Below, piece after piece: positions 1 through 6,176 of a stretch of DNA of 6,519 nucleotides. The DNA lies in contig CALFEM010000474.1 in the NCBI GenBank assembly GCA_937950105.1, forward strand, positions 1 to 6,519, in the 5' to 3' direction. This stretch comes from an uncultured Alphaproteobacteria bacterium. Lineage in GTDB: Bacteria; Pseudomonadota; Alphaproteobacteria; Rhizobiales; Hyphomicrobiaceae. The number at the start of each line of letters is the position of its first letter. The first letter of the stretch is position 1. The translations under genes and the position numbers were made by a program. A model generated the notes under the pieces. That model was not told where the DNA came from. It did not search any database and saw only the letters and a list, made by a program, of their open reading frames with translations.

Positions 1-469
1 CCGCTTTGCTCACGGGCGTGGCGCCGACCTGACACTCATCGAGACCATGCCGCTCGGCGATATCGAAGGCGATCGAACTGACCAGTATCTTCCGCTTTCG
101 GTCGTGCGCGCGCGGCTTTTGGACCGCTTCACGCTAGAGGACATTCCCTACCGCACAGGCGGGCCAGCGCGCTACGTCAAGGTGAAAGAGACGGGCGGAC
201 GGCTCGGCTTCATCACGCCGATGACGCACAACTTCTGCGAAAGCTGCAACCGCGTGCGCCTCACCTGCACCGGCACGCTCTACATGTGCCTGGGGCAGGA
301 GGACGCCGCCGACCTGCGCGCCCCGCTCCGCGCCAGCAGCGACGACGCGCTGCTGTCGAGCGCCATCGACGCTGCCATACTGCGCAAGCCGAAGGGCCAC
401 GACTTCGTCATCGACCGCGTGCACCAGCGCCCCGCCGTCGGCCGCCACATGAGCGTCACCGGCGGCTGA
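1..469 (+). CDS. moaA: GTP 3',8-cyclase MoaA, C-terminal part (5' end outside window)
   Basis: MoaA is a radical-SAM enzyme that rearranges GTP in the first step of molybdenum cofactor synthesis, working with MoaC in the cytoplasm. The window enters the gene mid-frame: codons run from base 2, reading [20 protein letters not shown]. The internal ATG at 47 is therefore not the start, since [10 protein letters not shown] is the usual mid-protein strand of MoaA. About 155 residues are visible. The second [4Fe-4S] site, which binds GTP, is complete: CESC at bases 236-247 and a third Cys at 287-289, giving the family spacing CX2CX13C followed by L. The protein ends in SVTGG, matching the conserved GG tail that MoaA needs for catalysis. 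The N-terminal radical-SAM CX3CX2C motif lies outside the window. The gene converges on the next one, with a hairpin between them. Identification is firm. Confidence 0.96.
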   Translation, partial: RFAHGRGADLTLIETMPLGDIEGDRTDQYLPLSVVRARLLDRFTLEDIPYRTGGPARYVKVKETGGRLGFITPMTHNFCESCNRVRLTCTGTLYMCLGQEDAADLRAPLRASSDDALLSSAIDAAILRKPKGHDFVIDRVHQRPAVGRHMSVTGG

Positions 470-504
470 ACGCCGCGCCGCTGCCCGTCTGGCAGTCGCG
501 GCGT
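470..504. terminator. Hairpin between convergent genes, likely bidirectional terminator
   Basis: Starting one base after the moaA stop, ACGCCGCG (470-477) pairs perfectly with CGCGGCGT (497-504). Inside it CTGCC (481-485) pairs with GGCAG (491-495) around the loop CGTCT; a small CCG/T internal loop joins the two stems. The stop codon of the opposing gene begins at 506, so the hairpin fills the whole 36-bp gap. No T-run follows on either strand, so classical Rho-independent termination is uncertain. It could also act as an RNA 3'-end stabiliser. Confidence 0.6.
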
Positions 505-505
505 C

Positions 506-718
506 TCAGATCTTCGGGCGGTATTGGCCGGTCGCCGGATCGCGCACCAGCGTGCCGAGATCGCGCGCCGTCTCGGAGCGCGCCGCTTCGGCGCGATGTT
601 GCATGTCCTCGGCCGCGCGCTGCGCCTCGTCGGCCAGCCGCGACAGTTGCCGCGACACCCAGCGCGCACCAGCGTAGACGCCCGCACCGGCGACCAGCAG
701 CAACAGAGCTTGCGGCAT
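506..718 (-). CDS. Small membrane-anchored helical protein, 70 aa, unknown function
   Basis: I do not recognise a named family. The product (70 aa) starts MPQALLLLVAGAGVYAGARW: residues 3-18 form one short hydrophobic segment, probably a membrane anchor or uncleaved signal. Residues 22-56 are charged and Ala-rich with an amphipathic or coiled-coil pattern (RLADEAQRAAEDMQHRAEAA). The tail LVRDPATGQYRPK resembles the DPxTGxYRP ending I recall from small hypothetical proteins of Rhizobiales. The start is the ATG at 718, chosen because GAGGAG lies 8 bases upstream and the hydrophobic segment follows at once; a longer in-frame opening to 1021 overlaps the peptidase gene and is rejected. It lies 97 bp downstream of the peptidase gene on the same strand, so it may be last in that operon or have its own promoter. 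Confidence 0.75.
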   Translation of the reverse strand: MPQALLLLVAGAGVYAGARWVSRQLSRLADEAQRAAEDMQHRAEAARSETARDLGTLVRDPATGQYRPKI

Positions 719-738
719 GGCTATCGCTCCTCGAACCC

Positions 739-794
739 GCGCACGACAACGGTGCGCATCAATCGATCGCAGTATAGCGCCTTCGTGGCCGAAG
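739..794 (-). promoter_or_regulatory. Intergenic hairpins and weak -10-like box before the 70-aa gene
   Basis: The 97-bp gap between the peptidase stop and the small gene holds three things. CTTCG/CGAAG (781-785 with 790-794) forms a hairpin just past the peptidase stop. TATACT on the minus strand (771-776) resembles a -10 box, but I see no convincing -35 about 17 bases upstream. GCGCAC/GTGCGC (739-744 with 752-757) forms a perfect 6-bp hairpin in the presumed 5' leader of the small gene. Together they could mark the end of one transcript and the start of another, but none is strong alone. Confidence 0.3.
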
Positions 795-815
795 CGGGAA
801 GCCGTGCGCGACTGT

Positions 816-1685
816 TCATAGCCCGTAGCGCGACCAGATCGCGCGCTCCTCGACCGCCGAAACGAGATCGTCTGCGATCGCCCGACCGAACGCCGGTATC
901 GCCTCGGGCTCGCCCAAGGCGCCGACACCCGCGCCACCCGCAATCCCCGGCAGCCGCCGCAACCGCGCCAGCAGCCCGCCCGGCTGCATCGGCACAGCCA
1001 CGAGGCGCACCTTGTCGCCATAGAGCGCCCGCATCTTGGCGCGCATGTCGGCGATGCCGTCGATCAGACCGTAGTCGAGCGACTTCGCCGCCGACCAGAA
1101 CGCGCCCGAAAACAGCTCAGCGTCCGGTCCCTTCAGCTTGCCGGCACGGCGATCCTTCACCACACCGATGAACACGTCGTGGATGTCGCGTTGGATCGCC
1201 TTGATCAGCGCCACGTCCTCCGCCTTCTCCGGCTGGAACATGTCGAGCGCGCCCTTGTTGGCGCCGCTCGTATAGACGCGCCGCTCGATCGACAGCCGCT
1301 CGATCGCCCTGTCGAGGCCGAAGCTCGCCGAGATGACGCCGATGGAGCCGATGATCGACGACGGATCGGCGTAGATCTCGTCACCGCAGACCGCGAGGTA
1401 GTAGCCGCCCGATGCGGCGACGTCCTCGCAGAACACGTAGACCTTCTTCTTGCTTTCGGCGGCATGCTGGCGCACGCGCTGGAAGATCAGGCTCGACTGC
1501 ACGGGCGAGCCGCCGGGCGAGTTGATGACGATGCACACCGCCGGCACCTTCGACATGGCGAACGCCTTGGCCAGCGGCCCGGCGACGCCCGCCAGCGAAA
1601 GTCCCGGACGCAAGGGCGTCGCCATGCCGATCGGACCGGAGAACCACACCACGGGAATGATCGGACCACGATCGAAAGGCCACAT
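816..1685 (-). CDS. S49-family serine peptidase (SppA/SohB-like)
   Basis: S49 peptidases use a Ser/Lys dyad to cleave peptides, typically leftover signal peptides or membrane-protein fragments. Numbering from the ATG at 1685 (289 aa): INSPGGSP at ~54-61 is the oxyanion-region motif; EDVAASGGYY puts the nucleophile at Ser92; YTSGANKG puts the general base at Lys144. The 52-residue Ser-Lys spacing equals that of B. subtilis SppA (Ser147/Lys199), so the single-domain enzyme looks intact. IIGSIGV is the conserved strand between them. There is no signal peptide or clear N-terminal transmembrane helix, unlike SohB or SppA of E. coli, so a cytoplasmic or peripheral location is inferred. A GTG at 1697 would add four residues (MRRC); I prefer the ATG because a GAG lies 7 bases before it and nothing SD-like precedes the GTG. 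It lies 53 bp downstream of the methyltransferase gene and is probably co-transcribed with it. Confidence 0.9.
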   Translation of the reverse strand: MWPFDRGPIIPVVWFSGPIGMATPLRPGLSLAGVAGPLAKAFAMSKVPAVCIVINSPGGSPVQSSLIFQRVRQHAAESKKKVYVFCEDVAASGGYYLAVCGDEIYADPSSIIGSIGVISASFGLDRAIERLSIERRVYTSGANKGALDMFQPEKAEDVALIKAIQRDIHDVFIGVVKDRRAGKLKGPDAELFSGAFWSAAKSLDYGLIDGIADMRAKMRALYGDKVRLVAVPMQPGGLLARLRRLPGIAGGAGVGALGEPEAIPAFGRAIADDLVSAVEERAIWSRYGL

Positions 1686-1738
1686 GCATCGTCTCACTGT
1701 TCAGGAGCTGGAGGGAAGCGGGCGGGCGGCGACATTAA

Positions 1739-2599
1739 TCATGGCGACGGCGCGCCGTCGAGCGCGGCGCCCAGCCGGAGCACGGCGTCGGCGGCGGGCG
1801 TGAAGGCGTGCCCCTCGCCGTGCAACACGAAGGGCGCCGACAGCTGTAACGGCGCGCGGCTGCCTTTGATCCCGCTGACGATGACACGAATGGCCGCCGT
1901 TTCGGCACGCGGCTGGATCGGCCGCACCGTGAGCCCGCCGAAGCGGCCGCGGCATGCGGCCAGCAGCTCGGCCAGGCTTTCGGCCTTGTGGATCACGACC
2001 ACGCGGCCGCCGGGGCGCGTCAGATGGGCGAGCGCCCGCAGCCAGTCGTCGAGGCCGTCGCGCGGCATGGCATGCGCCGCCGCCTTGACCGCATCGGCCG
2101 AGGCCGTGCCAGCGGCGGCATCGTGGAACGGCGGATTGGCGATGACGACGTCGAAGCTCTCGCGCGCCACCTCGGCTGCGGTCAACGCCTTCGCGTCGAG
2201 CAGATCGGCCTCGACCACCCGCACACGTTCGCAAAGGCCGTTGTCGGCCACGTTGGCACGCGCCAGCCGGGTGAGCGGCGCCTGCAGCTCCAGCAGCGTG
2301 ACGTGCACCGCCGGGCATCGCCGCGCCAGGCAGAGCCCGGCTGTGCCGACCCCGGCGCCCGCGTCGAGCACACGCAACGCCTTACCGGCATGACAGTCGA
2401 CCACCGCCGCCAGCAGCACCGCGTCGACCCCCGCGCGATAGCCGCGCGCCGGCTGCCGCAGCATCAACCGGTCACCGAGGAACGCGTCACGGGTCTCCTC
2501 CGCCGCGCCGGCCGGCCGTTGCGCTCCGGCTTCGGCGCGGGCGACGCCCGGCACCACCGCCGGCGTCGACGCCATGTCCGGCGCGATCTCGTCAGACAT
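1739..2599 (-). CDS. trmN6: TrmN6/YfiC-type N6-adenine methyltransferase (predicted tRNA modification)
   Basis: This is a class I SAM-dependent methyltransferase of 286 aa. Motif I is VLDAGAGVG (77-85), the acidic end of strand 2 is TLLELQ (Glu104), and the catalytic NPPF signature of N6-adenine methyltransferases is at 155-158 in VIANPPFHD. DAFLGDRLMLRQPARGYRAGVDAVLLAA (39-64) is the characteristic N-terminal block of the YfiC/TrmN6 group (COG4123), and the C-terminal IRVIVSGIKGSRAPLQL also fits. In E. coli the homologue methylates A37 of tRNA-Val; the same substrate here is inference. Upstream in-frame starts exist at 2611 and 2629. The ATG at 2599 is chosen because it overlaps the end of the DUF2007 gene by 8 bp, typical of translational coupling, and the first ~35 residues are poorly conserved low-complexity sequence anyway. 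Confidence 0.85.
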   Translation of the reverse strand: MSDEIAPDMASTPAVVPGVARAEAGAQRPAGAAEETRDAFLGDRLMLRQPARGYRAGVDAVLLAAVVDCHAGKALRVLDAGAGVGTAGLCLARRCPAVHVTLLELQAPLTRLARANVADNGLCERVRVVEADLLDAKALTAAEVARESFDVVIANPPFHDAAAGTASADAVKAAAHAMPRDGLDDWLRALAHLTRPGGRVVVIHKAESLAELLAACRGRFGGLTVRPIQPRAETAAIRVIVSGIKGSRAPLQLSAPFVLHGEGHAFTPAADAVLRLGAALDGAPSP

Positions 2600-2831
2600 C
2601 TGAAGTCCCATCGAGGCCGGATGCCGCACCGCGCTCGGCGTCCACGATCAGGCGGCGTGCCTCCGCCGCGTCCGCCGAAGCCACGAGCACGCGGCGCGGC
2701 AGAACCCCGATCGAGCCTTCCAGCACACTCATATTGGCATCGAGCACGACCGCTCCGATGCCGGCATCGGCGAGCAGCGCCTCGACGTAGGAGAGCAGAA
2801 CGGCGTCGTTGGTTCGCAGGACCTCTTCCAT
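2592..2831 (-). CDS. DUF2007 domain protein (putative signal-transducing protein)
   Basis: A 79-residue protein that is almost entirely one DUF2007 (PF09413) domain: MEEVLRTNDAVLLSYVEALLADAGI, then the hallmark NMSVLEGSIGVLPRRVLV, then a helix ending in LIVDAERG. DUF2007 has an ACT/PII-like alpha-beta fold; its role is not established, though it is often called a signal-transducing or protein-binding module. The ATG at 2831 follows a purine-rich GAGGAAGGCGAGG stretch that supplies a good ribosome site. It is the first gene of the minus-strand group, its stop overlaps the methyltransferase start by 8 bp, and it is transcribed divergently from the polyprenyl synthase gene. I recall similar DUF2007-methyltransferase-peptidase order next to ispB in other Rhizobiales, but could not check this here. 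Confidence 0.88.
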   Translation of the reverse strand: MEEVLRTNDAVLLSYVEALLADAGIGAVVLDANMSVLEGSIGVLPRRVLVASADAAEARRLIVDAERGAASGLDGTSDV

Positions 2832-2969
2832 CCTCGCCTTCCTCGGGTTTCGCCCGGTCGGACACCCGGGGCGCGGCCAAGTTTCATGGTGCACGCCCGG
2901 CCGCTTCTGACTAAGGTGCCCGAAATTTCGGCTCACCGGCCAACCACACAACCTTCAGAATTTGGGGAA
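2832..2969. promoter_or_regulatory. Divergent intergenic region with palindrome CCGAAATTTCGG
   Basis: This 138-bp gap must hold promoters for both the DUF2007 operon (leftward) and the polyprenyl synthase (rightward). Its clearest element is the 12-bp perfect palindrome CCGAAATTTCGG at 2920-2931, notable because it puts an AT-rich core into GC-rich surroundings. It is a candidate operator. The right end carries TTTGGGG (2962-2968) directly before the synthase ATG as its ribosome site. I could not identify a confident -35/-10 pair on either strand. Confidence 0.5.
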
Positions 2970-3992
2970 ATGCCCTTGGGAGTTGTAGTCCCCCTCGAAG
3001 AGTCCCGCGATCCGGCCGAGAGCCTGGCGCCGCTGCTGGCGCTGGTTCACGACGACATGCAGGGTATCAACCGCATCATTCTCGACAAGGCGATTTCCGA
3101 CGTCGACATGATCCCGGAACTCGCCCACCACCTGATCGACTCGGGTGGCAAGCGGCTGCGGCCCATGCTCACCATCGCCGCCGCCAAGCTGATCGGCTTC
3201 AAGGGCGACGGCCACATCCGCGTCGCCGCCGCGGTCGAGTTCATGCACACGGCGACCCTGCTGCACGACGACGTCGTCGACGAAAGCAGCACCCGCCGGG
3301 GTCGGCGCACCGCGCGCATGATCTGGGGCAACCAGGCGAGCGTGCTGGTCGGCGATTTCCTCCTCGGACAGGCGTTCCGCATGCTCGTCGACGTCGGCTC
3401 GCTGTCGGTGCTGCGCATCCTCTCCAACGCCGCGGCCGTGATCGCCGAGGGCGAGGTGATGCAGCTCGCCGCCGCCAAGAACACCTCGACCACCGAGGAC
3501 GCCTACCTCGCCATCATCGACGCCAAGACGGCGGCGCTGTTCTCGGGCGCGGCGGAATCCGGCGCGGCCATCGCCAACCGCCCGCCGGTCGAGCTCGAGG
3601 CGCTGCGCTCCTACGGCAAGAACCTCGGCATCGCCTTCCAGCTCATCGACGACGCGCTCGACTACTCGGGCGACGCCGCCCGCCTCGGCAAGAGCATCGG
3701 CGACGACTTCCGCGAGGGCAAGGTGACGTTGCCGGTGATCCTTTCGTTCCGGCGCGGCACCGACGAGGAGCGCGCCTTCTGGAACCGCACCATCGCCGAT
3801 GGCGACATCCGCGACGGCGACCTCGAGCAGGCGATCGCGCTGATGAAGAAGCACAAGGCGATCGACACGACGCTGGAGCGCGCCCGCACCTATGGCGCCA
3901 TCGCCCGCGACGCGCTCGGCGTGTTCAAGGCCGGGCCGGAGCGCGACGCCATGCGCGAGGTCATCACCTTCTGCGTCAACCGCACGCACTGA
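2970..3992 (+). CDS. ispB: Octaprenyl/decaprenyl diphosphate synthase (polyprenyl synthetase)
   Basis: A trans-prenyltransferase (340 aa) that adds IPP units to an allylic primer, giving the long side chain of ubiquinone. Both aspartate-rich motifs are intact: DDVVD at 100-104 and DDALD at 227-231, binding Mg2+ and diphosphate. GGKRLRP at 59-65 is the IPP-binding block, and GKSIGDDFREGKVTLP at 240-255 is the conserved C-terminal block. The residue five before the first motif is Ala95; a small residue here is typical of long-chain enzymes. Chain length (C40 or C50) cannot be read reliably, but Q-10 is usual in alphaproteobacteria, so decaprenyl (DdsA) is plausible. The start at 2970 follows a GGGG stretch and matches the family N-terminus; an in-frame ATG at 2886 would add 28 residues of unlike sequence. 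The repeat array begins a few bases after the stop. Confidence 0.94.
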   Translation: MPLGVVVPLEESRDPAESLAPLLALVHDDMQGINRIILDKAISDVDMIPELAHHLIDSGGKRLRPMLTIAAAKLIGFKGDGHIRVAAAVEFMHTATLLHDDVVDESSTRRGRRTARMIWGNQASVLVGDFLLGQAFRMLVDVGSLSVLRILSNAAAVIAEGEVMQLAAAKNTSTTEDAYLAIIDAKTAALFSGAAESGAAIANRPPVELEALRSYGKNLGIAFQLIDDALDYSGDAARLGKSIGDDFREGKVTLPVILSFRRGTDEERAFWNRTIADGDIRDGDLEQAIALMKKHKAIDTTLERARTYGAIARDALGVFKAGPERDAMREVITFCVNRTH

Positions 3993-4001
3993 TTTTGTTG
4001 G

Positions 4002-4097
4002 GCGCTGCCGATTCACGTTGCGCGCGATAGGCGCGCAACGATCGGAGCGCCGCGCCCCGATCGCCGCGCGCCTTCGCGCGGCGTGAATCGGCGGCGC
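4002..4097. repeat. Palindromic four-way-junction repeat, copy 1 (intact)
   Basis: The whole 96 bp can base-pair. GCGCTGCCGATTCAC (4002-4016) pairs with GTGAATCGGCGGCGC (4083-4097) with one G/T wobble. Inside are three hairpins joined without unpaired bases: h1 GTTGCGCGC/GCGCGCAAC (4017-4025 with 4031-4039, loop GATAG); h2 GATCGGAGCGC/GCGCCCCGATC (4040-4050 with 4052-4062, one mismatch, 1-base centre); h3 GCCGCGCG/CGCGCGGC (4063-4070 with 4075-4082, loop CCTT). It begins 10 bases after the ispB stop, so in RNA it could terminate or protect that transcript. It resembles REP/BIME-type elements in size and position, but I do not recognise a named family, and no transposase gene is in the window. 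Confidence 0.85.
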
Positions 4098-4110
4098 AAC
4101 GTAATAAGCT

Positions 4111-4161
4111 GGCGCTGCCGATTCACGTTGCGCGCGATAGGGCGCGCAACGATCGGAGCGC
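4111..4161. repeat. Same repeat, left half only (outer copy, 5' part)
   Basis: Matches the left half of copy 1 nearly base for base: outer arm GGCGCTGCCGATTCAC (4111-4126), h1 (4127-4150, loop GATAGG, one G more than copy 1), then the left arm of h2 GATCGGAGCGC (4151-4161). Similarity stops exactly at the apex of h2 and the sequence becomes GTTCTTTTTG. The matching right half is found at 4280-4338, on the far side of copy 3. Confidence 0.8.
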
Positions 4162-4171
4162 GTTCTTTTTG

Positions 4172-4267
4172 ACGCTGCCGATTCACGTTGCGCGCGATAG
4201 GGCGCGCAACGATCGGAGCGCCGCGCCCCGATCGCCCGAGCGTAGTGAGGGCGTCAATCGGCGGCGC
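4172..4267. repeat. Same repeat, copy 3 (complete, inside the outer copy)
   Basis: Outer arms 4172-4186 and 4253-4267 pair with one internal mismatch (C4184/C4255), a terminal A/C mismatch and one wobble. h1 (4187-4195 with 4202-4210) and h2 (4211-4221 with 4223-4233) are identical in sequence to copy 1 apart from an extra G in the h1 loop. h3 is quite different: 4234-4252 reads GCCCGAGCGTAGTGAGGGC, a 4-bp stem, tandem G/A mismatches, two more pairs and a 3-base loop. The fold is kept while the third arm is replaced. Flanks are T-rich on the left (TTCTTTTTG) and A-rich on the right (CAAACTAAAATC). Confidence 0.82.
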
Positions 4268-4279
4268 AAACTAAAATCT

Positions 4280-4338
4280 GGCGCCCCGATCGTTCGAGGT
4301 GCCCTGCACGCGCACCGAGAACGTGAATCGGTGGCGCC
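4280..4338. repeat. Same repeat, right half only (outer copy, 3' part)
   Basis: Contains the right arm of h2 (GCGCCCCGATC, 4281-4291), a variant h3 (4292-4322: GTTC/GAAC, tandem G/A mismatches, GGTGC/GCACC, 9-base loop) and the outer arm GTGAATCGGTGGCGCC (4323-4338). This arm pairs over 16 bp with the left half's arm at 4111-4126 using two G/T wobbles, better than with any other copy. The two halves therefore look like one element interrupted in the middle. Confidence 0.75.
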
Positions 4339-4343
4339 AACGA

Positions 4344-4369
4344 AATCGGCGGCGCAACCAAACTGCGCC
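4344..4369. repeat. Repeat end remnant and small hairpin
   Basis: AATCGGCGGCGCAAC (4344-4358) is identical to the right end of copy 1 plus its AAC flank (4086-4100) and differs from copy 3 only in the last base. It stands alone here as a solo arm. GGCGCA (4351-4356) can pair with TGCGCC (4364-4369) around ACCAAAC, giving a 6-bp hairpin. Confidence 0.55.
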
Positions 4370-4370
4370 A

Positions 4371-4382
4371 TATCGGCCGATA
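4371..4382. promoter_or_regulatory. Perfect 12-bp palindrome TATCGGCCGATA, possible operator
   Basis: This perfect palindrome lies 114 bp before the ETF-QO start and outside the repeat copies. It could be a regulator site for that gene. The remaining leader (4383-4496) has a 5-bp hairpin TTCGC/GCGAA (4390-4403) and no promoter boxes I would defend. A chance palindrome, or a repeat remnant sharing ATCGGC, is also possible. Confidence 0.3.
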
Positions 4383-4496
4383 GACTTGCTTCGCGCTTGC
4401 GAACCGGGCGGATGTGGGGAAAAAAGTTTGCGGGCGGACCTCGCGCGGACGCCCGATCTCTCCACCTGCCAGCTTGCCTATGAAGGACTTCCCCGC

Positions 4497-6176
4497 ATGG
4501 CTTCGAACACCGAGCCCCTGCCGCCCCGCGAGGCGATGGAATTCGACGTTGTCATCGTCGGCGCCGGTCCCGCCGGCCTCGCCGCGGCGATCCGCATCAA
4601 GCAGCAGGCGGAAGCCAAGGGCCAGGACATCAGCGTCGTCGTCGTCGAGAAGGGCTCCGAGGTCGGCGCGCACATCCTGTCGGGCGCGGTGATCGATCCC
4701 GTCGGCCTCACGCGCCTCATCCCCGACTGGAAGGACAAGGGCGCCCCGGTCGAGACGCCGGTCCGCGAGGATCGCTTCTACTACCTCGGGCCGGCCGGCG
4801 AACTGCGGTTGCCAAACTTCGTCATGCCGCCGCTGATGAACAACCACGGCAACTACATCGTCAGCCTCGGCGCGCTCTGCCAGTGGCTCGGCGAACAGGC
4901 GACGAACCTCGGCGTCGAGATCTATCCGGGCTTCGCCGCGAGCGAACTGCTGACCGACGACACGGGCGCGGTTCTCGGCATCGCCACCGGCGACATGGGC
5001 GTGCACCGCGACGGCACGCCGGGCCCGAACTTCACGCGCGGCATGGAGCTCAGGGGCAAGTACACGCTGCTCGCCGAGGGCGCGCGCGGCTCGCTGTCCA
5101 AGAAGCTCATCCGCGAGCGCAAGCTCGACGCCGGCCGCATACAGAAGTACGGCATCGGCCTCAAGGAGCTGTGGGAGATCCCGGCCGACAAGCACCAGCC
5201 TGGCCTCGTCCAGCACACCTTCGGCTGGCCGCTCGACAGCCGTACCGGCGGCGGCTCGTTCCTCTACCACTACGGCAAGAACCTCGTCGCGGTCGGCTTC
5301 GTCGTCCACCTCAACTACGAGAACCCGTATCTCTCGCCCTACGAGGAGTTCCAGCGCTTCAAGACGCATCCGCTGATCGCGCCGCACCTCGAGGGCGGCA
5401 AGCGCATCGGATACGGCGCGCGCGCGCTGACCGAGGGCGGCTGGCAGGCGGTCCCCGATCTGGTCGTGCCGGGCGCGGCGCTGCTCGGCTGCGCCGCGGG
5501 CTTCATGAACGTGCCGCGCATCAAGGGCAGCCACAACGCCATATTGTCCGGTATCGCCGCCGGTGAGGCCGTGGTGGCGGCCATCGGCGCGGGCCGCGCC
5601 CACGACACGCTCGACGCCTACGAGCAGGACGTGCGAACCGGCGACATCGCCCGCGACCTGAAGAAGGTGCGCAACGCCAAGCCGCTGTGGTCGAAGCTCG
5701 GCACCTTCGCCGGTATCGCGCTCGGCGGCGCCGACATGTGGATGAACACGCTCATCCCGGGCATCGGCTTCGGCTACACGCTCGGCCACGGCAAACCGGA
5801 CCATGCGGCGCTGAAACCTGCGTCCCGCTACAAGCCGATCGCCTATCCCAGGCCCGACGGCAAGCTGACCTTCGACCGCCTCACCAACGTGTCGTTCTCG
5901 GCGACCAACCACGAGGAGGACCAGCCGGTGCACCTCGTGCTGACCGACCCGAACGTGCCGATCCTCGAAAACCTGCCGACCTACGCCGAACCCGCGCAGC
6001 GCTATTGCCCGGCCGGCGTGTACGAGGTGGTGCAGGGCAAGGACGGCCTGCCTAAGTTCCAGATCAACGCGCAGAACTGCGTCCACTGCAAAACCTGCGA
6101 CATCAAGGACCCGGCGCAGAACATCACGTGGGTTTGCCCCGAAGGCGGCGGCGGACCGAACTACGCGGGTATGTGA
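4497..6176 (+). CDS. Electron transfer flavoprotein-ubiquinone oxidoreductase (ETF-QO)
   Basis: ETF-QO takes electrons from reduced electron transfer flavoprotein, which collects them from acyl-CoA and amino-acid dehydrogenases, and passes them to ubiquinone at the inner membrane. The product is 559 aa, the usual length. DVVIVGAGPAGLAAAIR (17-33) holds the FAD GxGxxG motif (Gly22, 24, 27). GCAAGFMNVPRIKGSHNA (331-348) is the second FAD block. The weakly hydrophobic stretch 400-430 (LGTFAGIALGGADMW, IPGIGFGYTLG) matches the monotopic membrane and quinone region. The C-terminal ferredoxin-like domain has all four cluster ligands: Cys504 (RYCPAGVYE) and Cys528, 531, 534 (NCVHCKTC). The protein ends in EGGGGPNYAGM, the family tail. 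The ATG at 4497 has AAGGA 9-13 bases upstream; the open frame back to 4299 runs into the repeats and is not coding. Its terminal codons recur twice downstream. Confidence 0.97.
   Translation: MASNTEPLPPREAMEFDVVIVGAGPAGLAAAIRIKQQAEAKGQDISVVVVEKGSEVGAHILSGAVIDPVGLTRLIPDWKDKGAPVETPVREDRFYYLGPAGELRLPNFVMPPLMNNHGNYIVSLGALCQWLGEQATNLGVEIYPGFAASELLTDDTGAVLGIATGDMGVHRDGTPGPNFTRGMELRGKYTLLAEGARGSLSKKLIRERKLDAGRIQKYGIGLKELWEIPADKHQPGLVQHTFGWPLDSRTGGGSFLYHYGKNLVAVGFVVHLNYENPYLSPYEEFQRFKTHPLIAPHLEGGKRIGYGARALTEGGWQAVPDLVVPGAALLGCAAGFMNVPRIKGSHNAILSGIAAGEAVVAAIGAGRAHDTLDAYEQDVRTGDIARDLKKVRNAKPLWSKLGTFAGIALGGADMWMNTLIPGIGFGYTLGHGKPDHAALKPASRYKPIAYPRPDGKLTFDRLTNVSFSATNHEEDQPVHLVLTDPNVPILENLPTYAEPAQRYCPAGVYEVVQGKDGLPKFQINAQNCVHCKTCDIKDPAQNITWVCPEGGGGPNYAGM

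Noticed and set aside
719..1021. Long form of the 70-aa protein starting at 1021
   Set aside because: The extension overlaps the peptidase gene's coding sequence and puts the SD and hydrophobic start segment in the middle of the protein.
1179..2393. 404-codon plus-strand frame across the peptidase and methyltransferase genes
   Set aside because: It spans two genes with intact catalytic motifs on the minus strand, and its product is compositionally biased without motifs.
2600..2629. Earlier start for the methyltransferase
   Set aside because: Possible but adds only ten residues inside the DUF2007 coding region; the 8-bp overlap start at 2599 is more typical of coupled genes.
2955..4016. 353-codon minus-strand frame opposite the polyprenyl synthase gene
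   Set aside because: Shadow of ispB, whose both DDxxD motifs lie on the plus strand; the antisense product has no recognisable domain.
4002..4097. tRNA or tRNA-like gene, because the fold is a cloverleaf
   Set aside because: The closing stem is 15 bp, there is no 7-base anticodon loop, no T-loop consensus and no CCA end; the loops are 1-5 bases.
3997..4358. CRISPR array
   Set aside because: The repeats are ~96 bp palindromes with unequal spacing, half-copies and no uniform spacers; no cas genes are present.
4299..4496. N-terminal extension of ETF-QO to the upstream in-frame ATG
   Set aside because: The added 66 residues run through the palindromic repeats and do not resemble ETF-QO; the ATG at 4497 has an SD and gives the usual length.
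4254..6086. 610-codon open frame on the minus strand opposite ETF-QO
   Set aside because: It is the complement of a clear ETF-QO gene. Its translation is Arg/Val/Ala/Asp-rich low-complexity sequence without motifs, as expected from the third-position GC bias of the real gene.
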